From: Noviherbaspirillum cavernae
Lineage (GTDB): Bacteria; Pseudomonadota; Gammaproteobacteria; Burkholderiales; Burkholderiaceae_D
Reading direction: 5' to 3'
NCBI RefSeq assembly: GCF_003590875.1
Contig: NZ_QYUN01000002.1
Location: forward strand, 2,356,001-2,420,000
DNA length: 64,000 bases
The notes below the pieces were generated by a model that made no database searches, was not told the origin of the DNA, and saw nothing but the letters and a program-made list of their open reading frames with translations. Every line of letters starts with the position of its first letter. Position 1 is the stretch's first letter. This document shows, piece by piece, positions 12,674 through 22,401 of this stretch. The position numbers were made by a program, and so were the translations under genes.

Positions 12674-13479
12674 TATTTTTCTCGTGTGTGAAGCAACTCC
12701 TGCAGCATGGCGTGGACTGCATGGGCTGCCGCCACGGGAGATTCCATGGGAAACAGATGCCCCCCGGCGATTTGCGTGAAATGTTTTCCGACCAGACGTC
12801 TGGTTGCCGTGAGTCCGGCCTGACGGCATTCGACGGAGTCGATGCCGCCGATGAAGCCGACCGGTACGGGAAAGGAGCGTCGCACCATGCCGCCAATATG
12901 GTGGGGAAGACTTCGATAGACGGCGGTTTCGGTCTCCCGCGTGAAGCGCAGGGTGACTCCTTGCGGATGGGGTGCGAGGCCGTGCTGAAGATAGTCGCGC
13001 AAGACTTCCTGCGGCCAGATGGCGAACAGCCTCTTGGCGGCATAGTGCCGATGCGCGTCCTCCGCACTGGGCCACAGGTTCTTGCGCTTCGCCGAGGCCT
13101 GCGCGGGCGGGAACTTCCTGTCCGCGCCCAGCGTCTTTGCAATCCGCAGCAAGGCTGCGCGCCATCCGGCGACTACCGGTGAATCGAGCAATATCACGCT
13201 GCTCACCAGATCCGGCCGCGCGTTCGCCACCATCAGGCTCAACATGCCGCCCATCGAGTGGCCGACCAGCACGACAGGTGCGTTGTAACGCGCGAGCAAT
13301 TCATCGGTCAGCTCCTTCGCAAGGGCATCCCATCCATTGCGCACCGGGTATTTCGGATTGTGCGCGTGCATGTCCAGCGCCTGCACATCGTAATGTTCAC
13401 TCAAATGCGCGAGGAACAATCGGTATGTGCCGGCCGGATAGCTGTTGGCATGGACGAAATGGATTGGCGGTCTGGACAT
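12673..13479 (-). CDS. Alpha/beta hydrolase
   Basis: A 268-residue alpha/beta-fold hydrolase. HANSYPAGTY near the N-terminus is a typical oxyanion-loop variant, GHSMGGMLS (about residue 98) is the nucleophile elbow, and GGHLFPME carries the catalytic His. Substrate is unknown; coupling to the LpxR-like gene suggests a lipid or ester substrate, but this is weak inference. Start chosen at 13479 (MSRPPIHF), where homologues normally begin; 20 extra codons upstream are possible. Confidence 0.82.
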   Translation of the reverse strand: MSRPPIHFVHANSYPAGTYRLFLAHLSEHYDVQALDMHAHNPKYPVRNGWDALAKELTDELLARYNAPVVLVGHSMGGMLSLMVANARPDLVSSVILLDSPVVAGWRAALLRIAKTLGADRKFPPAQASAKRKNLWPSAEDAHRHYAAKRLFAIWPQEVLRDYLQHGLAPHPQGVTLRFTRETETAVYRSLPHHIGGMVRRSFPVPVGFIGGIDSVECRQAGLTATRRLVGKHFTQIAGGHLFPMESPVAAAHAVHAMLQELLHTREK

Positions 13480-13573
13480 GGAGCGGGAAGCGGGCAATGA
13501 ATTTCGCAAAATGCTCACGATTGTAATGTCAATAGGCACGAACTGCGCAGGGTTGACCGGGGATCAACGCTTG

Positions 13574-16000
13574 TCACCTGTCATACCAATAGCGGGCATG
13601 TTCCGACCGGTATTCCGACACGCTCAAGTCGTCGCCGAAATGCAATGTGATTGCTCCGGCGGCGTCGCTGCGCAAGCGTTGAATGCCCAGTTCGCCATAT
13701 CGTTCGAACACTTCGGACTTGGGATGGCGGTAGCGATTGCGATAGCCGACCTGGAACAACGCGATTTGCGGCCGGACTGCATTCAGGAACGGCATGGTGG
13801 ATGAGGTGCCGCTGCCGTGATGCGGCGCCAGCAGCACCGATGCGCGCAAGCGGTCGGCATCGCTTTCGACCAGTTCCGCTTCCTGCACCGCTTCGATATC
13901 GCCTGGCAACAATATGGAACGACTTCCAAGCGTGATCTTGAGCGTGCAGCTGCGCGCATTCGGCTTCCATTTCGTGCTGTCGTAGCTGACTGCCGCCGGA
14001 TGCAGCATGTCGAACTGCACGCCATCCCACGACCATGCCTGTCCGGCTTCGCAGCGGCGATGATCGGGCGTCGACAGCACGATCGGATGCTGCTCCGGGA
14101 GCGAGGATGACACCCAGCCAACCCCGATTTCCTGAAAAACCGACAAGGCTCCGCCGGAATGGTCGATATCGCCATGCGAAATGATCGCGCCATCGAGCGT
14201 ACTGATTCCGCGCGCCTTCAGGTACGGAACGATGACGCGGTTGCCGCCATTCGCATCCACTGAATAAGCCGGGCCGGTATCGTAGAGCAGTCTGTGGTTG
14301 CGCGTCTCGATGAGAAGCGCCGTCCCCTGTCCTACGTCGAATGCGGTAATCCACATTTCTCCTTCGCGCGGGCGCGCTGCGACATTCAATGCCAGCGGCA
14401 GCACGGCCGCCAGCCCCAGCCACCGCAGCGGCCAGCCGCGCGGGGCCAGCAGCCACAGAACGCCGATCAACGCCAATACGAACAGCCACCACGGAGGAAT
14501 CGGCGCCGTCCACACCGCGAGCGACAAGGCGCTCAAGCATTTCAGCGCGGCCGCGAGCCATTCCAGCAACACATGGGCGCCACTCAGCAGCCAACCCGAC
14601 AGCGGCGCAGGAAGCAGACTTCCCGCCAGTGACAATGGCGTGACGACGAGGCTGATGACGGGAATGGCGATGGCGTTTGCCACCGGGCTGACCAGCGAAA
14701 TCTGGCCGAACAGCAGCATGGTCAGCGGTACAAGGCCAAGCGTGACGACGTACTGCGTATGCGTCGCCGATTGGAGCGTGGCGAGCCATCGCTGCGTCAC
14801 AGGCGGTTCATTGCCGGCGAAGCCTTGCGCTCTGCCGACTGTCGCATACAGAATGATCGCCACCGCGCCAAACGACAGCCAGAAACCGGGCCACAGCACC
14901 GCCCACGGATCCAGCAACAACACGGCAAGCAGTGCGCAGCACAGTACATGCGACACATTGGCGATCCGTCCGAACCAGAGTGCGAGTGCGGCAACCGACA
15001 GCATGTACAGCGTACGTTGCGCCGGCACGCCGAAGCCGGCCAGCAACACGTAGAGCAACGCGGTCCCGGCTCCGGCCAGCGCAGCCGTCTTTTGCGCCGG
15101 CAACATCAGCGGCAATCCCGCCTGCGTGAAAAAGGAACGCCGCCACAACGCAAATGCGAGGCTCGCCATCAGGCCGGCAATCATCGTGATGTGCAAGCCG
15201 GAGATGGAAATCAGATGCCCCACGCCTGCGCGATTGAACACCACCCAGTCCGACTGGCTGATCTCGCGCTGGTCGCCGATCACCAGCGCCACGATGATGC
15301 CCGCGTACTCCTTGTCGGGCAATGCCTCGTAGATACGGTCGCGCAGCCATTCGCGCGAGCGCTCGACGGCGTGGCCGAAGCTGAAAACGAAATCGTCGAG
15401 GCGCTGATTCCCTGCCTCCCGGTCATCTCTGACATAACCGGTGGCGCGCAATCCCTGCTCCAGCAGCCAGGCCTCGTAATCAAAGCCGTAGGGATTGGCA
15501 TTGCCATGCGGCCGGCGTAGACGCACTTTCAACTGCCAGCGTTCGCCGGGATGCACGTCGCCCACCGGCTGCAATTCCTCGGCGCGAAAGGCCGAGTACC
15601 CCGAGTACCAGGACAATGCCAGCTTGTCGGGAACGGGCGGCTTGCTGCCGTCATCCGCAGTTGCGCGTTCCACCACAAAATTGAAACGGACACCTTGCTC
15701 AAGGCGATGTGGCAGGCTGTCTATCGTGCCGATCAGCGTGATGTCGCGCCCTTCCCATTCCCGTGGCAACTCCTGTGCCAGGTAGTGATGAGCGATAACG
15801 GCGGCCCATGCGAAACCGAGCAACGCGCCGCAGCCGGCCAGCAAGGGGATATTGATGAAGGAACGGTTGTTTCTGCGCGCGCCCAGCCAGAGCAGCATGG
15901 CAATCGCGACGAATGTGCAAAGCAGATATTTGCCCGGCAATTCCGCCTGAACCTGCAGCAGCGCCACGCCGATTGCGAAGCCAACGATGGCGCTGCGCAT
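13574..16000 (-). CDS. comEC: ComEC/Rec2 family DNA-uptake channel
   Basis: An 808-residue polytopic membrane protein that carries transforming single-stranded DNA across the inner membrane. An N-terminal DUF4131-type region with membrane helices is followed by the Competence domain (GLHITMIAGL region, many membrane helices in residues 230-520) and a C-terminal metallo-beta-lactamase domain with SHGDIDHSGG and LLAPHHGSG motifs that may degrade the second strand. Full length, so natural transformation may be possible. It begins 4 nt from tatD in the same direction. Confidence 0.93.
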   Translation of the reverse strand: MRSAIVGFAIGVALLQVQAELPGKYLLCTFVAIAMLLWLGARRNNRSFINIPLLAGCGALLGFAWAAVIAHHYLAQELPREWEGRDITLIGTIDSLPHRLEQGVRFNFVVERATADDGSKPPVPDKLALSWYSGYSAFRAEELQPVGDVHPGERWQLKVRLRRPHGNANPYGFDYEAWLLEQGLRATGYVRDDREAGNQRLDDFVFSFGHAVERSREWLRDRIYEALPDKEYAGIIVALVIGDQREISQSDWVVFNRAGVGHLISISGLHITMIAGLMASLAFALWRRSFFTQAGLPLMLPAQKTAALAGAGTALLYVLLAGFGVPAQRTLYMLSVAALALWFGRIANVSHVLCCALLAVLLLDPWAVLWPGFWLSFGAVAIILYATVGRAQGFAGNEPPVTQRWLATLQSATHTQYVVTLGLVPLTMLLFGQISLVSPVANAIAIPVISLVVTPLSLAGSLLPAPLSGWLLSGAHVLLEWLAAALKCLSALSLAVWTAPIPPWWLFVLALIGVLWLLAPRGWPLRWLGLAAVLPLALNVAARPREGEMWITAFDVGQGTALLIETRNHRLLYDTGPAYSVDANGGNRVIVPYLKARGISTLDGAIISHGDIDHSGGALSVFQEIGVGWVSSSLPEQHPIVLSTPDHRRCEAGQAWSWDGVQFDMLHPAAVSYDSTKWKPNARSCTLKITLGSRSILLPGDIEAVQEAELVESDADRLRASVLLAPHHGSGTSSTMPFLNAVRPQIALFQVGYRNRYRHPKSEVFERYGELGIQRLRSDAAGAITLHFGDDLSVSEYRSEHARYWYDR

Positions 16001-16004
16001 CGAT

Positions 16005-16802
16005 TCAACTCAGGCCAGCCAGGCGCGGCAGCACGCTTCGCGCGTTACGGGCGGTCATCGCGGCAATCTCTTCGTCCGATACACCGCGCAGCTCGGCAAG
16101 CACCCGTCCGATGCGCGGCAATTCTTCAGGGCTGTTCCGCTTCGGATGCACCCATGCCGGCGATATATCCGGCGCATCCGTTTCAAGCACCAGCACATCC
16201 TGCGGCAGTTCCGCCGCCAGTCGGCGGATTTGCAGCGCGCGGGTGAAAGTCATCGCGCCGCCGAATCCGAGTTTGAAGCCGAGGTCGATGAATGCCTGCG
16301 CCTGTTGATGGCTGCCGTTGAAGGCATGCGCGATGCCGCCGCGGACCACAATCCGACGCAGATATTTGAGAATGATGTCCTGCGAGCGGCGCACATGCAG
16401 CAATACCGGCAAGTCGAAATCGCGCGCGATTTTCAGCTGCTCGCTGTAGAAGTATTCCTGCTTCTCGCGTAGCGGGCTGCTGTTCAGTTGCGGAACGAAG
16501 AAGTCCAGCCCGATCTCGCCGATGGCAACGAACTTCGCATCGTTCATTGCGGCGGAAACGGCTTCGCGCAGCGCATGCAAATCGTCCTCTTCTGCCTGAG
16601 GCACGAAGATCGGATGAATGCCGAGCGCGTGGCAACAGTTTGCATTCCTGCGCGCAAGTTCGGCGACGGTGCGGAAATTGCCGCGTTCCACTGCCGGAAT
16701 GACGATCCATGACACGGCCAGTTGTTCGGCCCGTCGGGCGATCGCATCCTCTTCGCCGGCGAATTCCGCCGCGTCGAGATGGCAGTGCGTGTCAATCCAC
16801 AT
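16005..16802 (-). CDS. TatD family metal-dependent DNase
   Basis: A 265-residue TIM-barrel hydrolase. Metal motifs: DTHCHLD at the N-terminus, EIGLDFF (about residue 95), HVRRS (about 130), HAFNGS (about 155) and ETDAPD (about 205). Family members are 3'-5' exonucleases or D-aminoacyl-tRNA related. The chosen start overlaps the lolD stop by 11 nt and begins directly with the first metal motif; the 12-codon upstream extension is unnecessary. Confidence 0.92.
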   Translation of the reverse strand: MWIDTHCHLDAAEFAGEEDAIARRAEQLAVSWIVIPAVERGNFRTVAELARRNANCCHALGIHPIFVPQAEEDDLHALREAVSAAMNDAKFVAIGEIGLDFFVPQLNSSPLREKQEYFYSEQLKIARDFDLPVLLHVRRSQDIILKYLRRIVVRGGIAHAFNGSHQQAQAFIDLGFKLGFGGAMTFTRALQIRRLAAELPQDVLVLETDAPDISPAWVHPKRNSPEELPRIGRVLAELRGVSDEEIAAMTARNARSVLPRLAGLS

Positions 16803-17484
16803 AAGGCAGCAATCCATCCTCCGACAGTCGCAACACACGGTCGCAGTGTTTCGCCAACTCGATGTCGTGCGTGACGATCACGAAAGCGGTGCCCAGCGTG
16901 CGCGACAATTCCAGCATCAGGTCGAAGGTATTCTGCGCAGTATGACGATCGAGATTGCCGGTCGGCTCGTCGGCCAGCACACAGGCGGGCTGCGTCACCA
17001 AGGCGCGCGCCAGCGCGACGCGCTGGCGTTCGCCGCCCGACAATTCGCCCGGCACATGGGACACCCGTTTTGCCAGACCGACGCGCGACAGCAGATTCTG
17101 CGCCGCACTGTGTGCCTGTTCCCGCTTGTCGCGCCGGATCATCAGCGGCATGCCGACATTGTCCAGCGCCGAAAACTCCGGCAGCAGGTGATGAAATTGA
17201 TAGACGAATCCCAGTGCGGTATTGCGCAGATCGCCGCGCACCTTGTCACTCAGGTTGGCAAAATCCTTGCCGAGCAAGGTCACGCTGCCGGCCGACGGCG
17301 TATCGAGTCCGCCCAGCAAATGCAGCAGGGTCGACTTGCCCGAACCGGACGCGCCGACAATCGCCACGCGCTCTCCCCTGCGGACATCGAGATCGATGCC
17401 ATGGAAGACGTTGAGCGAATATTTTCCCTGGGTGAAGGTCTTCGCGAGGCCGCGACAAGACAATACGACTTGATCCATCATCAT
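16792..17484 (-). CDS. lolD: Lipoprotein-releasing ABC transporter ATPase LolD
   Basis: A 230-residue ABC ATPase powering release of outer-membrane lipoproteins from the inner membrane. Walker [10 protein letters not shown] (about residue 42), signature LSGGERQRV (about 145), Walker [13 protein letters not shown] (about 165) and H-loop VTHD are all present. The start is within a run of three ATG codons overlapping the stop of the GST gene. It pairs with the permease gene lolC two genes upstream. Confidence 0.95.
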   Translation of the reverse strand: MMMDQVVLSCRGLAKTFTQGKYSLNVFHGIDLDVRRGERVAIVGASGSGKSTLLHLLGGLDTPSAGSVTLLGKDFANLSDKVRGDLRNTALGFVYQFHHLLPEFSALDNVGMPLMIRRDKREQAHSAAQNLLSRVGLAKRVSHVPGELSGGERQRVALARALVTQPACVLADEPTGNLDRHTAQNTFDLMLELSRTLGTAFVIVTHDIELAKHCDRVLRLSEDGLLPYVD

Positions 17485-18089
17485 TCCATCGGCGTTTCGA
17501 TAAATGCAGGCAGCCCCTCGCAGAAGGCCGACAATTGCTCCAGGCGCGGATAGCACCCTGCCGGGAACTCCGCCGGATGCACGTACTTCGCGAATGCCAG
17601 CGCGACTGTGGAGGTGATATCGGCCTGCGTGATCGGCGCACCAGACAGCACCGGTGACGCCGGCTGCGTCTCCATCAGGCCGAATGCGTCATGCATCTGT
17701 TGCTTGCAACGCTCGACCCACGGCGCGTGGGTTTTCTCCGCCGGGCGCAATTTGGTGTCATACAAGATCTGAACCGCCTTTTCGGTGCCGATCAACGCAA
17801 TCGCGCATTGCTGCAGCACTCGACGGCGCTCCTCCCCCGATGCAGGGACCAATCGTTTTCCTGCAGACGCAATGTCGTCCAGGTAATCGAGGATGAAACT
17901 GCTTTCGATCAGCTTCTCGCCATTGTCGAGCACCAGCATCGGCACCTTGACCAGCGGATTCAGCTTGCGCATTTCATCCTGATTGCGAAACACCGACAGC
18001 GCCACATGCTCGAAGCCGAAACCCTGCAAGCGCATGGATACCGCGACACGTCGCACATAAGGGGAATCGAAGAGGCCGATCAATTGCAT
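17481..18089 (-). CDS. Glutathione S-transferase family protein inside the lol operon
   Basis: A 202-residue protein with an N-terminal thioredoxin-fold domain ([36 protein letters not shown]) and an all-helical C-terminal domain. Catalysis probably uses the Ser/Tyr of DSPY. A Shine-Dalgarno (AAAGGAA) about 8 nt before ATG 18089 selects this start. It overlaps lolD and lies just after lolC, so it is co-transcribed with the lipoprotein export genes although it has no obvious connection to them. Confidence 0.88.
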   Translation of the reverse strand: MQLIGLFDSPYVRRVAVSMRLQGFGFEHVALSVFRNQDEMRKLNPLVKVPMLVLDNGEKLIESSFILDYLDDIASAGKRLVPASGEERRRVLQQCAIALIGTEKAVQILYDTKLRPAEKTHAPWVERCKQQMHDAFGLMETQPASPVLSGAPITQADITSTVALAFAKYVHPAEFPAGCYPRLEQLSAFCEGLPAFIETPME

Positions 18090-18102
18090 GGGAATTTTCC
18101 TT

Positions 18103-19368
18103 TCATTCATACCGCAAGGCTTCTGCGGGCTTCACGCCGGCTGCGCGCCAGCTCGGATACAGGGTTGCCACGAATGCGAGAACGACCGCGACGCCGCCGA
18201 TGGTCCATACGTCCGGCCAGCGCAGGTCGGAGGGCAGCGAGGTGATCAGGTAGATTTCCTTGGACAGGAACTGCACGCCGAGCAGGCGTTCGATGAACGG
18301 CACGATGACATCGATATTCATCGCCACCACCACCCCCAGTCCGACGCCGATGGCGGTGCCGAGCAAACCGACCAGGGCGCCCTGAATCATGAATATCTTC
18401 ATGATCGAACCGGGCGACGCGCCGAGCGTGCGCAGGATCGCGATGTCGGCCTGCTTGTCCGTCACCGTCATCACGAGCGTGGAAACGAGATTGAATGCGG
18501 CGACGGCGATGATGAGCGTCAGGATGATGAACATCATGCGCTTCTCGGTCTGCACCGCCGCGAACCAGGTGCGGTTCTGCTTCGACCAGTCGAGGATCAG
18601 CATGTTGCCGGTCAGGACACGGGACAATTCCAGCGCGACCTGCGGCGCCTGCTGCATGTCCGCGATTCGCAGGCGCAACCCGGACGGCGCATCCAGCTTG
18701 AACATCCGCATGGCGTCGTCGATATGGATGAATGCCAGTCCCGAATCGTATTCATTGTGTCCGGCCTCGAAGATGCCGACCACGTTGAATTGCTTCAGCC
18801 GCGGCAGCACGCCGGCCGGCGTCACCTGTCCCTGGGGCGCAATCATCGTCACCTTGTCGCCGACGCGCACGCGCAATCCGCGCGCCAGCTCCTTGCCGAG
18901 CACGATGTTGAATTCGCCCGATGTCAAATGGTCGAAGCTCCCTTCGCGCACCTGCGCGGCAACGTCCGACACCTTCGGCTCTTCCTGCGGCAGCACGCCG
19001 CGTATGACCACGCCGCGCACCGTATCGTCGCGCATCATCATTGCCTGCCCCGCCACGTAGGGCGCAGCGCCCTTCACTTCCGGATTCTGAAACGCCTCTT
19101 GCGCAGTATGTTTCCAATCCTGCATGGAACCCGATGCGTCGAACACCTCGATGTGCGACAGCACCGACAGCATGCGGTCGCGCACTTCCTTCTGAAAGCC
19201 GTTCATCACCGACAGCACCACGATCAACGCGGCCACGCCGAGCGCAATGCCCGCCATGGAAATCATGGAGATGAATGAAATGAAACTGTTGCGGCCGTTG
19301 CGCCGTCCGGCGCGCGTATAGCGCATGCCGACCAGCCACTCGAATGGCAAGTTCTTGATGATGCTCAA
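18103..19368 (-). CDS. lolC: Lipoprotein-releasing ABC transporter permease LolC/E
   Basis: A 421-residue inner-membrane permease with one N-terminal helix (about 28-50), a large periplasmic domain and three C-terminal helices, the MacB/FtsX topology of LolC/LolE. Motifs RYTRAGRRNGRNSFISFIS and ILRTLGASPGSI are typical. Only one permease gene is present in the operon, whereas E. coli has lolC and lolE flanking lolD; a homodimeric (LolF-like) transporter is therefore likely unless a second gene lies elsewhere. Confidence 0.94.
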   Translation of the reverse strand: MSIIKNLPFEWLVGMRYTRAGRRNGRNSFISFISMISMAGIALGVAALIVVLSVMNGFQKEVRDRMLSVLSHIEVFDASGSMQDWKHTAQEAFQNPEVKGAAPYVAGQAMMMRDDTVRGVVIRGVLPQEEPKVSDVAAQVREGSFDHLTSGEFNIVLGKELARGLRVRVGDKVTMIAPQGQVTPAGVLPRLKQFNVVGIFEAGHNEYDSGLAFIHIDDAMRMFKLDAPSGLRLRIADMQQAPQVALELSRVLTGNMLILDWSKQNRTWFAAVQTEKRMMFIILTLIIAVAAFNLVSTLVMTVTDKQADIAILRTLGASPGSIMKIFMIQGALVGLLGTAIGVGLGVVVAMNIDVIVPFIERLLGVQFLSKEIYLITSLPSDLRWPDVWTIGGVAVVLAFVATLYPSWRAAGVKPAEALRYE

Positions 19369-19512
19369 TGGAAAACTCCTGAAGGGCCGTTGTCAAAAAA
19401 TCGCAAAGACATCGTGCGCGGACGTGAATGCACTGGGGAGGGGCTTTATTGACAACTTCTTGATAGTCGGCAGTTTGCCATACTTTGCGATACTTGCCAT
19501 ACAATCGCGGGC

Positions 19513-20577
19513 ATGAGTCATCTCGATATTCTGATCCCCTTCGGCTTGCCGCCGGAAGAACTGGCAACCGACCTGTTTCGCGAACTGAAAACCCCCGCCC
19601 TTGCCACCCTGGTCGCGCGCGCCAGGCGAGAGACTCCCCCGGCAATTCGACAATCCGCCGACGGCATTTCCCGCGCGCTTCCGCATGAGGCATGGCTCGC
19701 TTCCCGGTTCGGACTGGAGGAGCAGATGCACGTCGGCGGCAGTCCGCCGATCGCAACAGCGGCAATGCGTGCGCTTGGACTCGCGCATGAGCCCGGCATC
19801 TGGTTCATGCTGAACCCCGTGCATTTTCATATTGCGCGCGATCACCTCGTCCTGCCCGATCTGCGGCAGCTGGCCTTGACGGAGCGAGAGTCGCGCACAT
19901 TGTTCGATATCGCGCAACCGCTGTTTGAAGAAGTCGGCAAGCCTTTGCGTTTCGGCAACGCGACCTCCTGGTTTGTGCGCGCCGACGACTGGAGCAGACT
20001 TCAGACCTCGACGCCCGATGCCGCATGCGGCCACAACATCGACATCTGGATGCCGAAAGGCGAAGGCGAACGGAACTGGCGCAAGCTGCAGAACGAAGTG
20101 CAGATGCATTGGTTCACCGGCTCGCTCAATGCCGAACGCGAATCGAAGGGCTTGAAACCTGTCAATTCAATATGGCTTTGGGGTGGCGCGCAGGCTTCCA
20201 TGGATGGCGCGAAATCCCCATACACGGAGCTGATCCATCTGGATGGATGGATGCGCGCGTTCGCGCAATTCGGCGGCAATCATTTGCCCGGTGCCGATGC
20301 CGGGACGGTGATCGCGGCAGCACCCGAACGCGGCTTGCTGCTGCTCGACCAATTGCTTGAACCCGCGCTGGGCAACGATTGGGCGCAATGGCTCATCAAT
20401 CTTGAGCAGCTGGAAGCCGAATGGTTTGCACCATTGCTGGCCGCGCTCAAGACCGGAAAACTCGACCGACTCACGCTGATCCCGACGCATCACGCGCGCA
20501 TTGCCGCATACACGACCGGCAAGAACACATTGCGTAAATTCTGGATCAAACCCGCACTTACCAACTTGTTGCCATGA
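19513..20577 (+). CDS. RpfE-type regulatory family protein
   Basis: A 354-residue cytoplasmic protein of the group annotated as regulatory protein RpfE type, found directly upstream of recJ in many Burkholderiales and Xanthomonads. No catalytic motif is obvious by eye; the protein carries conserved-looking stretches such as LNPVHFHIARDHLVL and NSIWLWGGG-like NSIWLWGGAQ. It overlaps recJ by four bases (ATGA), so it is co-translated with recJ. Biochemical function is not established. Confidence 0.8.
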   Translation: MSHLDILIPFGLPPEELATDLFRELKTPALATLVARARRETPPAIRQSADGISRALPHEAWLASRFGLEEQMHVGGSPPIATAAMRALGLAHEPGIWFMLNPVHFHIARDHLVLPDLRQLALTERESRTLFDIAQPLFEEVGKPLRFGNATSWFVRADDWSRLQTSTPDAACGHNIDIWMPKGEGERNWRKLQNEVQMHWFTGSLNAERESKGLKPVNSIWLWGGAQASMDGAKSPYTELIHLDGWMRAFAQFGGNHLPGADAGTVIAAAPERGLLLLDQLLEPALGNDWAQWLINLEQLEAEWFAPLLAALKTGKLDRLTLIPTHHARIAAYTTGKNTLRKFWIKPALTNLLP

Positions 20578-22268
20578 CCCGCATCGCTACCCGCTCCTAT
20601 CCCTTTCGTACCGCCGAAATGCTGCGGCAGCAAGGCATTCACCCTGTGCTTGCACGGCTATACGCCGCGCGCGGCTTGTCCGATGCAAGGGAGATGGCGA
20701 GCGAGTTGAACGCATTGATCCCGCCTTCCGGTCTGCTGCATATCGACGCGGCAGCGGCGTTTCTGGCCGATGCCATCGACGCGCGGAAGAAGCTGGTCAT
20801 CGTCGCCGACTACGACTGCGATGGCGCAACGGCTTGCGCAGTCGGCTTGCGCGGCTTGCGTGCGCTGGGCGCGCACGTCGATTTCATCGTGCCGAATCGT
20901 TTTGAATACGGCTACGGCCTGACGCCCGAAATCGTGGCGCTCACCGCGAGAGAAAAATCGCCCGACGTCATCGTCACGGTTGACAACGGCATCGCCAGCA
21001 TCGACGGCGTCGCGGAAGCCAACCGGCGCGGCATCGAAGTCGTCGTCACCGACCACCACTTGCCGGCCGACACTCTTCCCGCCGCGCGTGTCATCGTCAA
21101 CCCCAACCAGCCATCGTGTGGCTTCCCCAGCAAGAACCTCGCAGGCGTTGGCGTCATGTTTTACGTGCTGCTCGCATTGCGCGCCGAATTGCGCCGGCGC
21201 GGCGTGTTCGATGCGCAGACGCAGCCCAAGCTCGATGTACTGCTCGACCTGGTCGCGCTCGGGACCGTGGCCGACGTGGTCAAGCTCGACGCCAACAACC
21301 GCGTGCTGGTGGCGCAAGGCATCAAGCGCATGCGCGCCGGCCGGATGCATGCCGGCGTCGCCGCGCTATTCCGCGCCGCCAGCCGGGAAGCGCGCAAGGC
21401 AACGCCATTCGACCTCGGATTTGCGCTGGGGCCGCGCCTGAATGCGGCAGGTAGATTGGCGGACATGTCACTGGGCATCGAATGTCTCACCACCGATGAC
21501 GAGGGCCGCGCCTGGGCAATTGCCCAGCAGCTCGACGCCATCAACCGCGAACGGCGCGAAATCGAAGCCGAGATGCAAGATACGGCGCTGGCCTTGCTCG
21601 ACACCTTCAATCCGCAGGACAAGCGCACCATCTGCGTCTTCGACGAGTCATGGCATCAAGGCGTGATCGGCATCGTCGCCTCCCGCCTGAAAGACAAGTT
21701 TTACCGTCCGACCATCACGTTCGCGCCAGCGGGTGACGGCATGATCAAGGGATCGGGCCGCTCGATCGCCGGCTTCCATTTGCGCGACGCGCTTGATCTT
21801 GTTTCCAAACATGCACCGACCCTGATCGACAAATTCGGCGGGCATGCGATGGCAGCCGGCTTGTCGTTACGTGCCGACGCCTTTGAAGCGTTTTCCAATG
21901 CCTTCGAAGAAGTCGGGCGCGACTGGCTCGACGAAAAACAGCTGGAACGCATCCTCGAAACCGACGGTCCGCTGGAAGACGCCTATTTCACGCCGCAGTT
22001 CATTGAACTGCTCGACACCCAGGTTTGGGGCCAGGGCTTTGCGCCCCCCGTCTTTTGTGATGAATTCCGCGTACTGAATCAGCGTGTCCTGAAGGAAAAA
22101 CATCTGAAGTTGCTTCTGGAAAAGGACGATCGCCGCTATGACGCGATCTGGTTCGGTCATGCCGACAGCCTGCCTGAACGCGCAATGGTCGCCTACAGGC
22201 TCGATGTGAACGAATTTAACGGCGTGACGCGGGTGCAGCTACTGGTCGAGCATGCGGAAGCGGCTTGA
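20574..22268 (+). CDS. recJ: Single-strand-specific 5'-3' exonuclease RecJ
   Basis: A 564-residue DHH-family nuclease acting in recombination and mismatch repair. Catalytic metal motifs include DYDCDGATA (about residue 80), DNGIAS (about 137) and the namesake TDHHLPAD (about 160); the DHHA1 domain contains GGHAMAAGL (about 422). Full length and intact. Coupled to the upstream RpfE-type gene. Confidence 0.97.
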   Translation: MTRIATRSYPFRTAEMLRQQGIHPVLARLYAARGLSDAREMASELNALIPPSGLLHIDAAAAFLADAIDARKKLVIVADYDCDGATACAVGLRGLRALGAHVDFIVPNRFEYGYGLTPEIVALTAREKSPDVIVTVDNGIASIDGVAEANRRGIEVVVTDHHLPADTLPAARVIVNPNQPSCGFPSKNLAGVGVMFYVLLALRAELRRRGVFDAQTQPKLDVLLDLVALGTVADVVKLDANNRVLVAQGIKRMRAGRMHAGVAALFRAASREARKATPFDLGFALGPRLNAAGRLADMSLGIECLTTDDEGRAWAIAQQLDAINRERREIEAEMQDTALALLDTFNPQDKRTICVFDESWHQGVIGIVASRLKDKFYRPTITFAPAGDGMIKGSGRSIAGFHLRDALDLVSKHAPTLIDKFGGHAMAAGLSLRADAFEAFSNAFEEVGRDWLDEKQLERILETDGPLEDAYFTPQFIELLDTQVWGQGFAPPVFCDEFRVLNQRVLKEKHLKLLLEKDDRRYDAIWFGHADSLPERAMVAYRLDVNEFNGVTRVQLLVEHAEAA

Positions 22269-22367
22269 ATAAACTTGCCGTTTTAGCACCAGAATCCGCA
22301 TTGCCTCGATGCCGCTTTCGCTCGCGGAATCGACGTCCTGTCCGGTCTTGCGTGCCCCTTGGTCGGG

Positions 22368-22373
22368 TATAAT
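22368..22373 (+). promoter_or_regulatory. Candidate -10 box for prfB
   Basis: TATAAT lies 29 nt before the prfB start codon in the 133-nt gap after recJ. The -35 region is poor (TTGCGT, too close), so confidence is low. Confidence 0.35.
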
Positions 22374-22401
22374 CTCGGGTTTGATTGCGGAAGAAATCAT
22401 C

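Noticed and set aside
18088..19278. 396-codon open frame antisense to lolC
   Set aside because: Shadow of the permease gene; composition is His/Arg-rich and lacks features.
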